A DNA stretch of 64,000 nt from Mansonella perstans. Its lineage: Eukaryota > Nematoda > Chromadorea > Rhabditida > Onchocercidae. The stretch is taken from assembly GCA_037074765.1 (NCBI GenBank), contig JBAMDO010000242.1:1-64000 (forward strand), given 5' to 3'. The notes under the pieces were generated by a model. The model was not told where the DNA came from and made no database searches. It saw only the letters and a list, made by a program, of their open reading frames with translations. Below, in pieces: positions 14,614 through 25,400 of this stretch (position 1 is the first letter of the stretch; every line of letters begins with the position of its first letter). Both the position numbers and the translations under genes were made by a program.

Positions 14614-15576
14614 TCAAATCAAAGTAGTCTTGCCAAGAGTGAATACCGTCTGATCAGCTCGCCGTAACCAAGTAGCATTCCCACGAGCAACAACATCCAC
14701 TATGACTTCAGGAATGTCCAATGGTATAGGTACATCCAGAATTTCTCCAATTTCACAGCAATTACCAAGCTGTCCAAAATTATTCCATCCCCACAAATAT
14801 ACATCACCAGAATTAGTTAACACAGCACTATGCCAGCTACCGCATGCCACCTTGCTTACTGTTAATGGTGTCAAACATTCTACTATTTTTGGATGTTGTT
14901 CACATTTCAAAGTACCATGGCCAAGTTCACCACGACTTCCCGTACCCATACTATAAACCATACCATCCATAGTTAAAATTAATACGTGATCGTTACCAGC
15001 AGAAAGTTGCTTGATGGGCTCAACGGATTCCAATTGCAGTAGTTGAAAATCATTAATTTCTTTTTCGCTAAAAATTCGATACAAAGATGGTTCACTGCTA
15101 GCCCTATTTCTTGCCAAGAAACATGATCGATTTGTGGCACAAATGAGAAAATCCTCAACTTTACTTGAATTTGATTTCATGCTCATTTCAGGTGGTTGCA
15201 TTTCACAGTGGACTAATTCTGGTATTTGGCCTTCATTACAATTCACTCTTTCGTGCATTGGTTCCATTTCCACATTGATATTTGAGATATGTTCAAATTC
15301 AGGATTTTCTGGAATAGCATCCAAATTGAGGCAATAAACGGAAAATGAATCTATTCGAAAAATATAAATGCGGTGATGTGATGGTGTCAAAGCAAAAATA
15401 TAATTATGAGTGTGAGATATGTCCTTGATTGTACCATCCACCTGAAATTGCGATATCCTTTGGAGAAGATAATTTCGCACGATAACTCGTGATTTGGTAA
15501 TATTTCGTCGAATTTCGATAATACCAAAATATACAACAAATATTTCACACTCTTCATCCGTCGTATCTTCTTGCAT
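14614..15576 (-). CDS. RCC1-repeat protein, RCCD1-like
   Basis: Single-exon protein of 320 aa. The C-terminal half has clear RCC1 beta-propeller repeats: a GSRGELGHG motif, then ACGSWHSAVL followed by GWNNFGQLGN, and a final repeat ending at TWLRRADQTVFTLG. The N-terminal half has degenerate strands (for example ISAGNDHVLIL-type text) and an acidic start. Small size and few canonical repeats resemble RCCD1, a chromatin-associated partner of the KDM8 demethylase in vertebrates; that assignment is inference, and another small RCC1-superfamily protein is possible. The ATG lies one base after a TATTTCAG acceptor on the minus strand, which supports this start and suggests spliced-leader addition. 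The gene is divergent from the NUDT9-type gene. Confidence 0.7.
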   Translation of the reverse strand: MQEDTTDEECEIFVVYFGIIEIRRNITKSRVIVRNYLLQRISQFQVDGTIKDISHTHNYIFALTPSHHRIYIFRIDSFSVYCLNLDAIPENPEFEHISNINVEMEPMHERVNCNEGQIPELVHCEMQPPEMSMKSNSSKVEDFLICATNRSCFLARNRASSEPSLYRIFSEKEINDFQLLQLESVEPIKQLSAGNDHVLILTMDGMVYSMGTGSRGELGHGTLKCEQHPKIVECLTPLTVSKVACGSWHSAVLTNSGDVYLWGWNNFGQLGNCCEIGEILDVPIPLDIPEVIVDVVARGNATWLRRADQTVFTLGKTTLI

Positions 15577-16056
15577 TCTGAAATATTACAACAAAATTTT
15601 CTATTTACTTCCACAAAGATAAAATTTTCTAATTATTCTCGCAAAATCATTACTTTATCGTTACATTTGTTCGGAAATCAGAAATGAAAGTTTGATTTTA
15701 TTCGCTTTATTTCTATCAATTTTACTCAGTGCTTCTAATCTTTTATCCATTTATGATAAGTTATATTGTTATCATATATTAAGTAATTCTATCCTATAAT
15801 TTGATCAATTTAGCAAATCAATCCAGCTAATTATGGTTAGCTGGGATTATTAGCTACAAAATTTGCAAATTTCAAAAAATTAAAGCAAAACCTCAAAAAC
15901 CTCACTCCCGAATTAACTTTTTTATAGCCATCATTTAGCGAAAGTGTTTGCAACAACTGTACCAAACTATTCGCTGATCTGCTAAAAGGGTGTTTAAACT
16001 CTAAATGGAATTCATTTCAATTCGTGAATAGTTATAATTAATTTTAATTAAATTGT
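15577..16056. promoter_or_regulatory. Divergent promoter region, RCC1-like and NUDT9-type genes
   Basis: About 480 bp separate two divergent start codons, so the stretch must contain both promoters. On the minus strand a TATTTCAG acceptor at about 15577-15584 directly precedes the RCC1-like ATG. No TATA element or other defined motif was recognised with confidence in this AT-rich DNA. Confidence 0.5.
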
Positions 16057-17762
16057 ATGAATTTGAACTACCACAGGTTATACTGCTTGGTTGTGAGACG
16101 ATATGTCTTATGGATGTTTATTGCAAACTTTGGATTTATTCGATCTATTATGAGTTGCTCTATGGTGGCGAATTCAAAAATTCATTATAAATGCCGAAAT
16201 ATCGGTTTAGTTCTTTTAAAATATTACTTTTTATTAATTCTTGATTTTAATTTCATTTTTTATTTTGGTAATTTCTGCTACTAACATTTTTTTATATTTT
16301 CATTTCAACAGAGCATTTGTCATATGTTTTTGTTTTTTATAACATGTATTAAATGAGTAAAAATTAAGACAGAAAATTAAAATTTCTATCGAAAGATTGT
16401 AAAAGTGTCAGTTATTTTGCATAATATTTGCACGTACTTTTCTTCTTTAAAGTATTTTTAAATCAACAAATTAGTTCATCCTTAATTTATATAAATATAT
16501 ATAAAATATATATTTATATAATGTATCGAAAGATTTTAACGATTATATCGGTTACAGCTTAAATAGGATTATGTACAATTTTATGGCAGTTTGATAATTT
16601 TCATTTTATCTTAGAAAAACCATATTTGCGTAGTGATGTTTATCGCGTAGAAGTACCAGATGATAAAGTTAGTTGGGAAATTGTTTGGCCAGAATATGCT
16701 CCAGAAGACTTCACTAGCTTAGCAGCTATTGGTAAACCTTGGGCAGATTCAAATAATATTGAAAGTCAGAAATTCAGATGGAATGATATTGATGGATTAA
16801 TCGATCGACGTTCTTATATAGGGTAACTTTTTATTTAATTACTTCATCGATACACATTTCTCTCATTTTTGTATTATCTTATAAAAAATGTTAAGAATTA
16901 AGTGTTGTTGATGTACAGTAATATGCGTATTCTAAAAGCTTCAAACAAGATATGTCACGTATCGATGAGGAATCTAAACAGAAAGAAGTGTTTTTTGGTC
17001 TTGATGAAAGCCAAAATTTCATGCTTTTTTTTTTCATTAAATTCAGGAAATATAATTTGGACAAGACTGGGCGACCACTTAATCCGATAGGACGAACCGG
17101 ATTGAGAGGACGTGGAGTTTTGGGCAAATGGGGACCAAATCATGCAGCAGATCCAATTGTAAGTCGAATTAATCACGGGCAGTTACAGTTTGTTGGAATC
17201 GCTCGGCGAGATTCCGGTGAATGGGCCATTCCTGGAGGTATGGTAGATGCTGGTGAGGATGTACATGAAGCTTTGAAAAGGTAGGAAGTCCATATTTTAC
17301 AGTATAATTTTTAAAGATGAAATTTCCAAATTTAAGAGAATTTACGGAGGAGGCATTGGACGGTAAAAAATATCCAGAATTGGATATGTTTTGGCGCAAA
17401 GGTGTAGAGTTGTATCGCGGTTATGTAGATGATCCCCGAAATACGGATAATGCATGGATAGAAACGGTTGTGGTCAATTTTCATGATAGCAATGGCTACC
17501 TAAATAATGTTATACTTAAAGTAAGAATATTTAAATGATTGATTTTGTAATATGAGAAGTAAAATTAAGGAAATGGTTTAAATTCCTGTCGTAGTCAAGT
17601 CTTGTTTTTAGCTAACTGATTAGGTTGAATGTTATTTGTGTAAATTTTCAGGCAGGAGATGATGCAATTAAAGTGCGGTGGATTACAGTTTCAATGGGCG
17701 AAAAATTGTACGCATCTCATGAAGACTTTATCAAATTACTTGCTATGCATCATGGCGTATAA
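16057..17762 (+). CDS. ndx-9: NUDT9-type ADP-ribose pyrophosphatase (Nudix hydrolase)
   Basis: Five exons: 16057-16204, 16615-16822, 17047-17280, 17337-17520 and 17652-17762; about 294 aa. The family hydrolyses ADP-ribose to AMP and ribose 5-phosphate, in vertebrates mainly in mitochondria. The Nudix box (G-x5-E-x7-REUTEE-x-U) runs across the exon 3/4 junction: [16 protein letters not shown] then EFTEEALDG. Family blocks [36 protein letters not shown] and [10 protein letters not shown] are all present and in order, as in human NUDT9 (350 aa) and the TRPM2 NUDT9-H domain. The start is unsure. A CCACAG acceptor ends at 16076, after the first ATG; if it is used for trans-splicing, translation would start at 16114 or later, after a short out-of-frame ATG at 16103. 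The N-terminus is hydrophobic with basic residues, which fits organelle targeting. Confidence 0.88.
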
Positions 17763-18492
17763 TCCAGACTCTTGATCATTTAATCTGTAAATTATGAATT
17801 GATGATGCATAAAGAAGATGTCGTTATCTGATATCGTTTTATCTTTTTCATAAATGAAGGATTTATATAATGGAAGTTACATTCTAATATCAATAGATGA
17901 TGAGTATGAGTTAATCCGCAATTGAATACAAACATTCTCAAAACATAAATTATAAAAGACAATCTAATTAGATATAACAATTGTTGTGATATTATAATGT
18001 AGATGATTACATGAAAGCTACGAGTCAAAAAGTTCGATTCTCTCTTGGATGTATCATTAATGATCCTGGAGAGAGAGAAAATATTCTTCTGCTCTACTGG
18101 TTTCTTGGTTCGTAAGATGATTTATGGATTTAGTATCATTTAAATATACTTGATTGGAAATATCAAGTACAATCCTTCACAATTATAAAAACAGGATGTA
18201 TGTTGATGGATTTGATGGACGAGTGATTTTCATTGTTACCGCTCAGAGTGATATTAATTGTCCTGTTCGTAGTTTATCGATATATAATTCTGTTGGTTGC
18301 AGTTTGTCGTCCGTTGAATGTGGGGGATTTTCGTTATGAGTTTAAATAACGTTTAAAGATTGGACGATACAACTAAAATAACACGTTTGCTCCGTCAGTT
18401 GTAATTTCAAGTTGAAGAAAATAAATTGGACAAAATTTGGTTGTTTAAAATTTTACTTGAATGGTTTTAGTATACGTCAAACATAATAAACG
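17763..18492. other. Intergenic region, NUDT9-type to SR gene
   Basis: About 730 bp holding the NUDT9-type 3' UTR and the upstream region of the SR gene. A TTTTAG acceptor ends at 18470, 23 bases before the SR gene ATG, and could be its spliced-leader site. No further gene or structured element was recognised. Confidence 0.5.
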
Positions 18493-20620
18493 ATGAGTAG
18501 ACGACCTGGACCGCCGTCAATCGATGGCTTATATTCTCTGAAGGTATCTCTTAATTTGTTCTTTATTGCTAGGAGAAATAGATAAATGATTCATAATTTT
18601 TGTGAGCATAAATGCTTAATTATGCAAGCACAAATGTTTTTTTTTTGATCTCTGATATTTCATTGTAATAATCTTTCTATTCAAATATAATCTGCCATTT
18701 TTTTCATAATAACAGTTTTGTTTTAAAAATTTTGCATTTAATTTTACTGGCTTTAGAAGCATGATTTTCACAAATGATCCGTGCTTTTTGTCAAATTTCA
18801 ATTACATATCTTATTCACTTCTTACTAAACTACACGTTTCAATATTTTTCGTGCAAATTATCTTAACTGAATCATAGTTAAGTATGTAATTTTGCGATAT
18901 TTTCAAAAATTAGTGTGTATCATATACGATTTTGTAGATTGACAATATATCATATCAAACTGCACCGCAAGATTTACGCCGTTTGTTCGAGAAATATGGT
19001 GAAATAGGTGATATTCACATTCCGCGTGATCGTTACACTAAACAAAGTAAAGGATTTGGTTTCGTACGCTTTTATAGTCGACGAGATGCAGAATATGCAA
19101 TGGATCGTATGGATGGACGATGGGTCGATGGCCGTGAAATCCGTGTTGCTATGGCACGTTATGAACGTCCGATCGACGAACGTAGCCGGAATGGTGGTAG
19201 TGGTGGTTACAGAAGTCGACGGTTAGTGAATTTGCGCTCACATATAGGATATTAAAGTTTTACAGGTGAGATACCGTAATTAAGTTATACTAACAAATGG
19301 ATGTTTACTTATACTTAACTGTTTCAGTTCGAAAGTTAGGTAATATTTGTGATTTCTGATGTAAGGTGGTTATCGTGGTTGATGACCGCTGTTAATGCTT
19401 CACCCCTTATAAAGTTGTAATTTCTTGCAAAGTAACTTGCCGAAAAGTAATAAATTTGTAATTTTGAGGCGGCCGTGGTTTGCTGCTGCTGCTGTTGCTG
19501 CTGCTGCTAATTACCGAGATACAGTGTAGCTGTTGCTAGCTGAAATAAAAAATGCATCAAGCAAAACGGCCGCATCTCAGGGGAAAATTGGCTTGCTGAG
19601 CTGCTGTTCTATGTAGCAGTTGACTGCTGCTGTTGTTGTTGTTGTTGTTCATGTTCTTGTCGTTGTTGTTGTTGGGCAGCGTAGCTGGTTTCCAGTTTGA
19701 CCTGAACCAAAAAAAGGGAGAATGAGAGAGACAGAGCAGAGATTAATTAGATGCTGATTGCTGATCTGTGTTACATTTGATGGTCAGTCAGTTTTTCGTA
19801 CAAAATCGTTTTTGTGTCTTTTTTGGATATAGTTCCGAATCTCTGTGTGGTAGCACCCATGAATCGGCGGCTTGCTACTCAATATTCAGCTATTCGGGGA
19901 TGGAGTTCTTTTAAAGTTTCTGTCATTTTAATTAAATGATTGGAAACTTTAATATACTTTGTTAGTATGTAGAAAGATGAATGGAATGGACAGTAGTTTC
20001 ATAGAACCTCTCGAGATAGAATGCTTTTATCAATCTAATAAGCACAGTGAAATTCAATTGGTGTCTTGAAAACAATTAAGTTTGAGAAAAAATGCAATCT
20101 ATTCTTTGGCCAGACTAAAATAAAACAAAATGTGTAAGGACAGTATGATATAAATTGGTTCTTAAATTATAAATTATAATGAAAATACAAATTTTTTAGG
20201 ATCAATTTTGACTTATTTGCAAATGATTGTGTGTACATTTATCAGTGAAATCAGTTCCACTTAATATTCAGCTATTCGGGGATAGAATTCTTTTCAAGTG
20301 GTAATAATTCACATTCGCCGGTTATTTCGATAACTAATATTTTCAGTTCTCGAACACGTTCACGATCACGGTCACCACGACGTCGACGTTCTTCTACACG
20401 AAGCCGTAGCGGCTCACGATACAACGAAAGACGATCGATATCGCGCGGTCGAAGTACTTCACGCGACAGGTCACCAATATCTCGGAGATCTGCGAACTCA
20501 AGCAGCCCACCAGGCAGAAATGTTTCCCGAAGTCCACCACCACGTAATTCTCGCAGTCCTGTGACGCGTGACCGCGATAGACTTGGTGATGCATCAAATG
20601 GAAATAATACTAATTATTGA
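18493..20620 (+). CDS. rsp-4: SR splicing factor, SRSF2 / rsp-4 type
   Basis: Three exons: 18493-18543, 18938-19221 and 20347-20620; 202 aa; phases agree. Residues 13-90 form an RRM with RNP2 (LKIDNISY) and RNP1 (KGFGFVRF), followed by a glycine-rich linker. Exon 3 encodes an arginine/serine domain beginning [17 protein letters not shown]. The order and the [12 protein letters not shown] start match SRSF2 and C. elegans RSP-4, nuclear proteins that bind exonic enhancers and recruit the spliceosome. If intron 2 is not removed, the protein ends soon after the RRM, with stop at 19253-19255, losing the RS domain. That intron is unusually repeat-bearing for the gene. SR genes commonly autoregulate through such premature-stop isoforms, but no isoform evidence is available here. 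Confidence 0.93.
19482..19675. repeat. CTG/TTG triplet tracts in SR gene intron 2
   Basis: Two imperfect triplet tracts lie about 115 bp apart: CTG with one TTG interruption at about 19482-19508, and CTG turning into TTG at about 19624-19675. In the SR transcript these would be CUG/UUG-rich RNA, which suits binding by CELF or MBNL-type splicing regulators (family knowledge, not shown here). On the other strand the second tract would read as polyglutamine, but no exon could be supported there. Confidence 0.75.
19881..20297 (+). repeat. Duplicated 30-base motif in SR gene intron 2
   Basis: Nearly identical segments occur at about 19881-19912 and 20263-20294, both containing the core TTCAGCTATTCGGGGAT and continuing in almost the same way to TTCTTTT. 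They are about 380 bp apart, and the second ends about 50 bp before the exon 3 acceptor. Each includes an ATTCAG that resembles a 3' splice site. They may be intronic regulatory elements or a local duplication. Confidence 0.7.
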
Positions 20621-22449
20621 TTTGTTTATGTTTTTTTGGCTTCGGGCAAAACTTAATGCGAATTTTGTTTCGCCACATTTTACTTCTCTGCAATATGTTT
20701 TATTTGCTTTTCTTTTTAAGAAGCAAAAATGTTGCTAGAGAAATATTTCTGGGGTAGATCAACGGATATTGCTTTACAGAAATCGGTATTAAAAGTGTAG
20801 CTGCTGAATCATTTTATAGACAAATGAATTTTTCGCTGTATGGAACAGCTTTGAAAATGCAGTCACTAAACCTTCAGAAATGTTAAAATAAGGGAAATGA
20901 AGTGTTTTTTTTATCAGGAATTCATTGGTTACTTGGATATCGATTTCTTTGTTGTTCTAATTTTTTAATTTCCGAAATTCTTCCAAGTTTTTAATGGCTG
21001 TTTATTTTGTGATCATACCAATGAATGTCATTCAAATCCTTTAATGGAGCATAAAAATAAGTTGAAAATGCAATTGCTTTTGACGTCGATACAGGTGGAT
21101 AGTGAAAAAATGATTTCATGATTCTATTGGATCTTCATCTCTGTCCCACTGTTTACAATTGAAATCCTGAATTAACTATTTCATTGAAAAATTTTTTGCA
21201 AATTTACTTCCTTAATACTACGGCCCCTTTATTCGGCGTAGTTTCATTTGTTAAGGAATTTCTGAGCTAAAATTGAAAAGCGAAGACAATTAGATAAAAT
21301 GGGCATACATTAATTGTTATGCTAAAGAATCTCGTTAGCAAATAACACCATAACAGTGGAGAATGCATTGATTTATACGATCTAACTGTAATTCGGGATT
21401 CTGTGATACAAATTGTTGATTTTGACGGCACTGTAAAAGAATACTGTCGATGCTGTTATAAAATGTTCAAGTTCTAGCTGTTAACTCTGCGAATGACAAT
21501 TGATTTTCTTCCAGTGCAATTAATTTACATCAGTATCATATTAATTAATTATCTGATGGTAATTAGGCTAGAATTGAAGAGGTCTGGAAAAAAACAATAG
21601 TATTAGATGTTTTTATTTTGCAAATGTTCAAATTATATCAATTTAAAAGCACAATTTTATAGAGCAATTAAGTATAGAATCCCATTGAAGATATCATCTT
21701 GATAATTGTTTGATTAATGAATACTTAGATAATTTATATATATATCTTTATCTTTTATATCTTTACCTGATACTGAATAAATAAGGCAATGTTTTATTGC
21801 ACAACGTTATTAAACTTTTTTAACTTTTTTTTTTTTTTGTTCGTCAATGCTTGTCAACGTTATCAAGAAAGGCATCTGATATATGGGAATACAAAAACGC
21901 AAAACCGTAAAACAATAGAGAAACAATATAGAAACGGAAAATCATAGTGATACAAAAAAGTTTTTTTTTTCAAGTATGACTGATATGATAGAGAAAAAAA
22001 ATGATGATAGAATATTCATTGAGACGTTTGTTGAAAAAATATCTTGAATGCATCAAGAAGTTATGAATCATTATCTGATTCTAAATGCATCGAGAAGTTG
22101 TGAATCATTATCTGATTCTGAATCAGTCATTCGGTATGATATCTGAAAGTAAACTAACATTACTTTGAATTAAAAAATTTGAATGTTGGAAAGTTTAAAA
22201 CTGTTTATTTAGTTTTAGGGAAATCATTCTTTATTAATTGATTAGCTTATTTAACTATATTGCTTCATTAATTATTTTATTCAAAATTTTAATAATATCA
22301 GTATGAGAAAGAAAGAGAGAAACTGCAGTAGTTAGGCTTCGTAAAGAGAAAACAAAGTAAATTTAATTTAATTGCGATTTTTTATTTTTTTTAAAAATCT
22401 TTTTCTATAATTCAAAATAACTTTATAAAATAAAGTAAATATTGAAATT
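20621..22449. other. Convergent 3' region between SR and apolipophorin genes
   Basis: About 1.8 kb without coding support. The left part is probably the SR gene 3' UTR, with a candidate AATAAA at 21776-21781. The right part is the 3' flank of the minus-strand apolipophorin gene. It contains a two-copy tandem repeat at 22047-22119 and several T runs. Confidence 0.5.
22047..22119. repeat. Two-copy 36-base tandem duplication
   Basis: The segment starting AATGCATCAAGAAGTTATG is followed directly by a second copy differing at a few positions, and both end in ATTATCTGATTCT. No function is apparent. It sits downstream of the apolipophorin stop codon. Confidence 0.8.
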
Positions 22450-25400
22450 TCAAACCAATTCAGCTGGTCTAATTACTGTACATGGTCGACAGATATTATG
22501 TGCAAATAATCCGTCAACGCTACATTGACAATTGAAACAGGAAATATCTCGATTGGGAATTATTCTGGATGCTGCTATCATGAATCCATGTTTCTAAAAA
22601 AGTATTTGTAAAATTTTTATAATAAAATTTAATGATTTTTTTTTAAAAAAAAATTTGGCCTGAAATTATGTGCATCATCATATCGATTCAGATAATTTTA
22701 AAAAATGAGAGTAACAAAGAATAAAAATAATTTTAAGACTTAAAGTTTGTAAGAGAAAAGAAAAAAAACTTTCATTATTAATTTAATGGAATGTTTAAGA
22801 AGATTTCAATGAATGTATTCAGTGAATTTGGAAGAAAAAAAAATTATCAAGTTGTAAATAATCAAGGCTATAATTTTTAGAAATAATCGAACTTTAATCG
22901 ATCCTCGCAGTGTGAAGCAAAATGTTCAATGCTATAGTAAATTTCAGTGAATCTCAAATCATATAGAATTAAAAAATTTTTCTGCTTACTAGAATTGAAA
23001 TTTGAAATTTAAATTTAAAAATCAATATTAAAAATTCGCAAATATTTTTTTTTATCCAAAGCTAATTATGAACGTTTACAAGGGAGAAAACAGTTCCATA
23101 TGTTTGCTGGGCCACAATGGAACAACTATCATGTGGATGTAACAAGGCTGTCCGTTGTCCAATTTGTACTCCATGTTTATCCAATAGCTGTTTTGCATCC
23201 ATACCTTTAAATTACTATTAAATTTTAAAATTTCAAAATCATAAAAAATTTAATTCTTTCGTAATTTGAACTAAGAATAAATTTTGTTTTTTCATATTTA
23301 AATTTTAATATGATTTACAACAATACCATCTTCATAAACATGCCATAGTTATGGAGAAAAAAACAACTATGCAATAATTTATCGATTCTGAATAAATAAT
23401 ATATCAATCTTTCATTTCTGATTTACCTCTTTACTATTCTAATATATCAATCTTTTATTTCTGATTTATCTCTTTACTTCTTCTCAATTGTGAAATAATT
23501 TTGTGAATGAATTTAATAAAGCAATTTTACAAGAATATTTGTTAACTTACCGACAACTTCGCTACCGTCATTTGTCTTGAACTTACTTAAAGTTAATAGA
23601 TGCATTGTAATACCCTGAAATGAATAATGAATTTTTAATTGGTAAAATTATGATGTGAAATTTTATAACTTCAAAAAAAAGAAAAAGACAATTTTAATAT
23701 TTTCCTGCAATAATAATGGTGTAATAATTGATAATTGTCAATAGATCACTGATCAATATTAATTGGATCAATTAAATGATTGCTAATTTATTTATTGACA
23801 AAATATTAAAGGTTTTGAAAATTGTGGAAGTTAGAAAAATTCACTGAAAAATTTAAGTCTCTAAAAAGTTAAATGTACCTGTTCAAGTAACATATCGAGC
23901 ATTTCTGAATGTCCACGTGGTAAACACTTTCTGCACATTACTAAAACAATACTCTTAGCAGCCGCAAGCCTAAATTAAAATTAAGTACAATAATTTGCAA
24001 AATTTAATTTTTGAAATAAATTTTTATTTGAGCAATAAGATGTACAATAAACATAATGAAATTGGCTTCGAAAAATATTGATTTAATTTTTGAAATTGGA
24101 AAAATTGAAATAACTTAACTAAATGGAAAATGTTCCATTGTAAATTCTATTGCTTTTTTCGGACAACTATGTGGTACTTCAATTCCTGAGATTGGTTCAA
24201 AGTTTTGCTGTGTTTGTTTGATAAAACTAGAAATATCCATTAATGCTTCATCCTGTTCATAGTGTACCAATGGTTCATGATGCACTCCTTCACCACCAAA
24301 ACCTACCCAACCAAAACGTACTGATCTAAAAAAAAAAACTTTGATCATTTTTGATCTATTTGTTATTTAAAATATTTCAATCAAAATTTTAATTCAATTA
24401 ATGAAATAAAAATACCAATAAAATTCTAGTTACTTGTAAAAATTTTATAATTCCTGCAGAATAACTTGAGATAGAGCAAAAAAAAATTAAAATTTGTAAA
24501 ATTTTTATTTCATTAATTGTGACACAACGATAACAACAACAATTATCTTTAATAATATGTAGTTCTAAATTCAATCAAATAAACATTTGTTAATTTTTTT
24601 TTTTGGAAAGCCTAAGAATAAGCTTGAAACTTCTCTGTGATTTTAATAATCATTAAAATAAGCCATTTATCGCACCGTTGTTCTTGGCTTATTCTTTCTG
24701 CCATTTTTGCTATTTTCTCTTTATGATGATCGATGCATTTTCTTTCTTCAACAACAAATACAATATCATGATCGATGTCTGTTCTCTCTTTCGTCAACCA
24801 AATTTTTTTTTCAGCATCCAAAAGCAAATCATCATCACATTTCACTACAATGAATTTTCTTCATTCAACTGATACTTACGTAAATTGGAATCAAAAATGA
24901 ATTATACTATATCGAAGTATAAACTTCATATAAACTATAAAAATTAATATAATATGTTTATTTATAAGAATGCGAAGAAATTTCGAATTCTGTCAACTGT
25001 TCAATAATTGGATCTCGAAGTACTAATTTAATGTAAACTATGGAAATCACTATGATATATTTGTTGGGCATTTAAATCACTATGATATATTTATTGAGCA
25101 TTTGATGAATTCTGTCAAATTCTTAGCATATTAATAGCAAACAAAGTGAAATTTTCATTAAAGTATGAAAAAAAAAGGAGAGAATTAGAATGAGATAAAT
25201 CAAAGTAATGGGAAGAATAAAAAAATCTAAAAAATGTACGAGAAAATGAACGGATACTTACAAAAATGAACAGAAATAGTGTAAAAGAAAACAATGAAAA
25301 GGAATTAAAGATATTAATGTTTTCTTTTTTTTTAATAAATATTCATTTCAGAATAAATTAAACTATCCGAAAAAACGGATATGGATATGTTAAAATATTT

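Noticed and set aside
14702..15337. Plus-strand frames opposite the RCC1-like gene
   Set aside because: They are antisense shadows; the minus strand has clear RCC1 repeats over the same bases.
19624..19675. Minus-strand polyglutamine reading of the triplet tract
   Set aside because: No splice context or flanking coding frame supports an exon; it lies within the SR gene intron.
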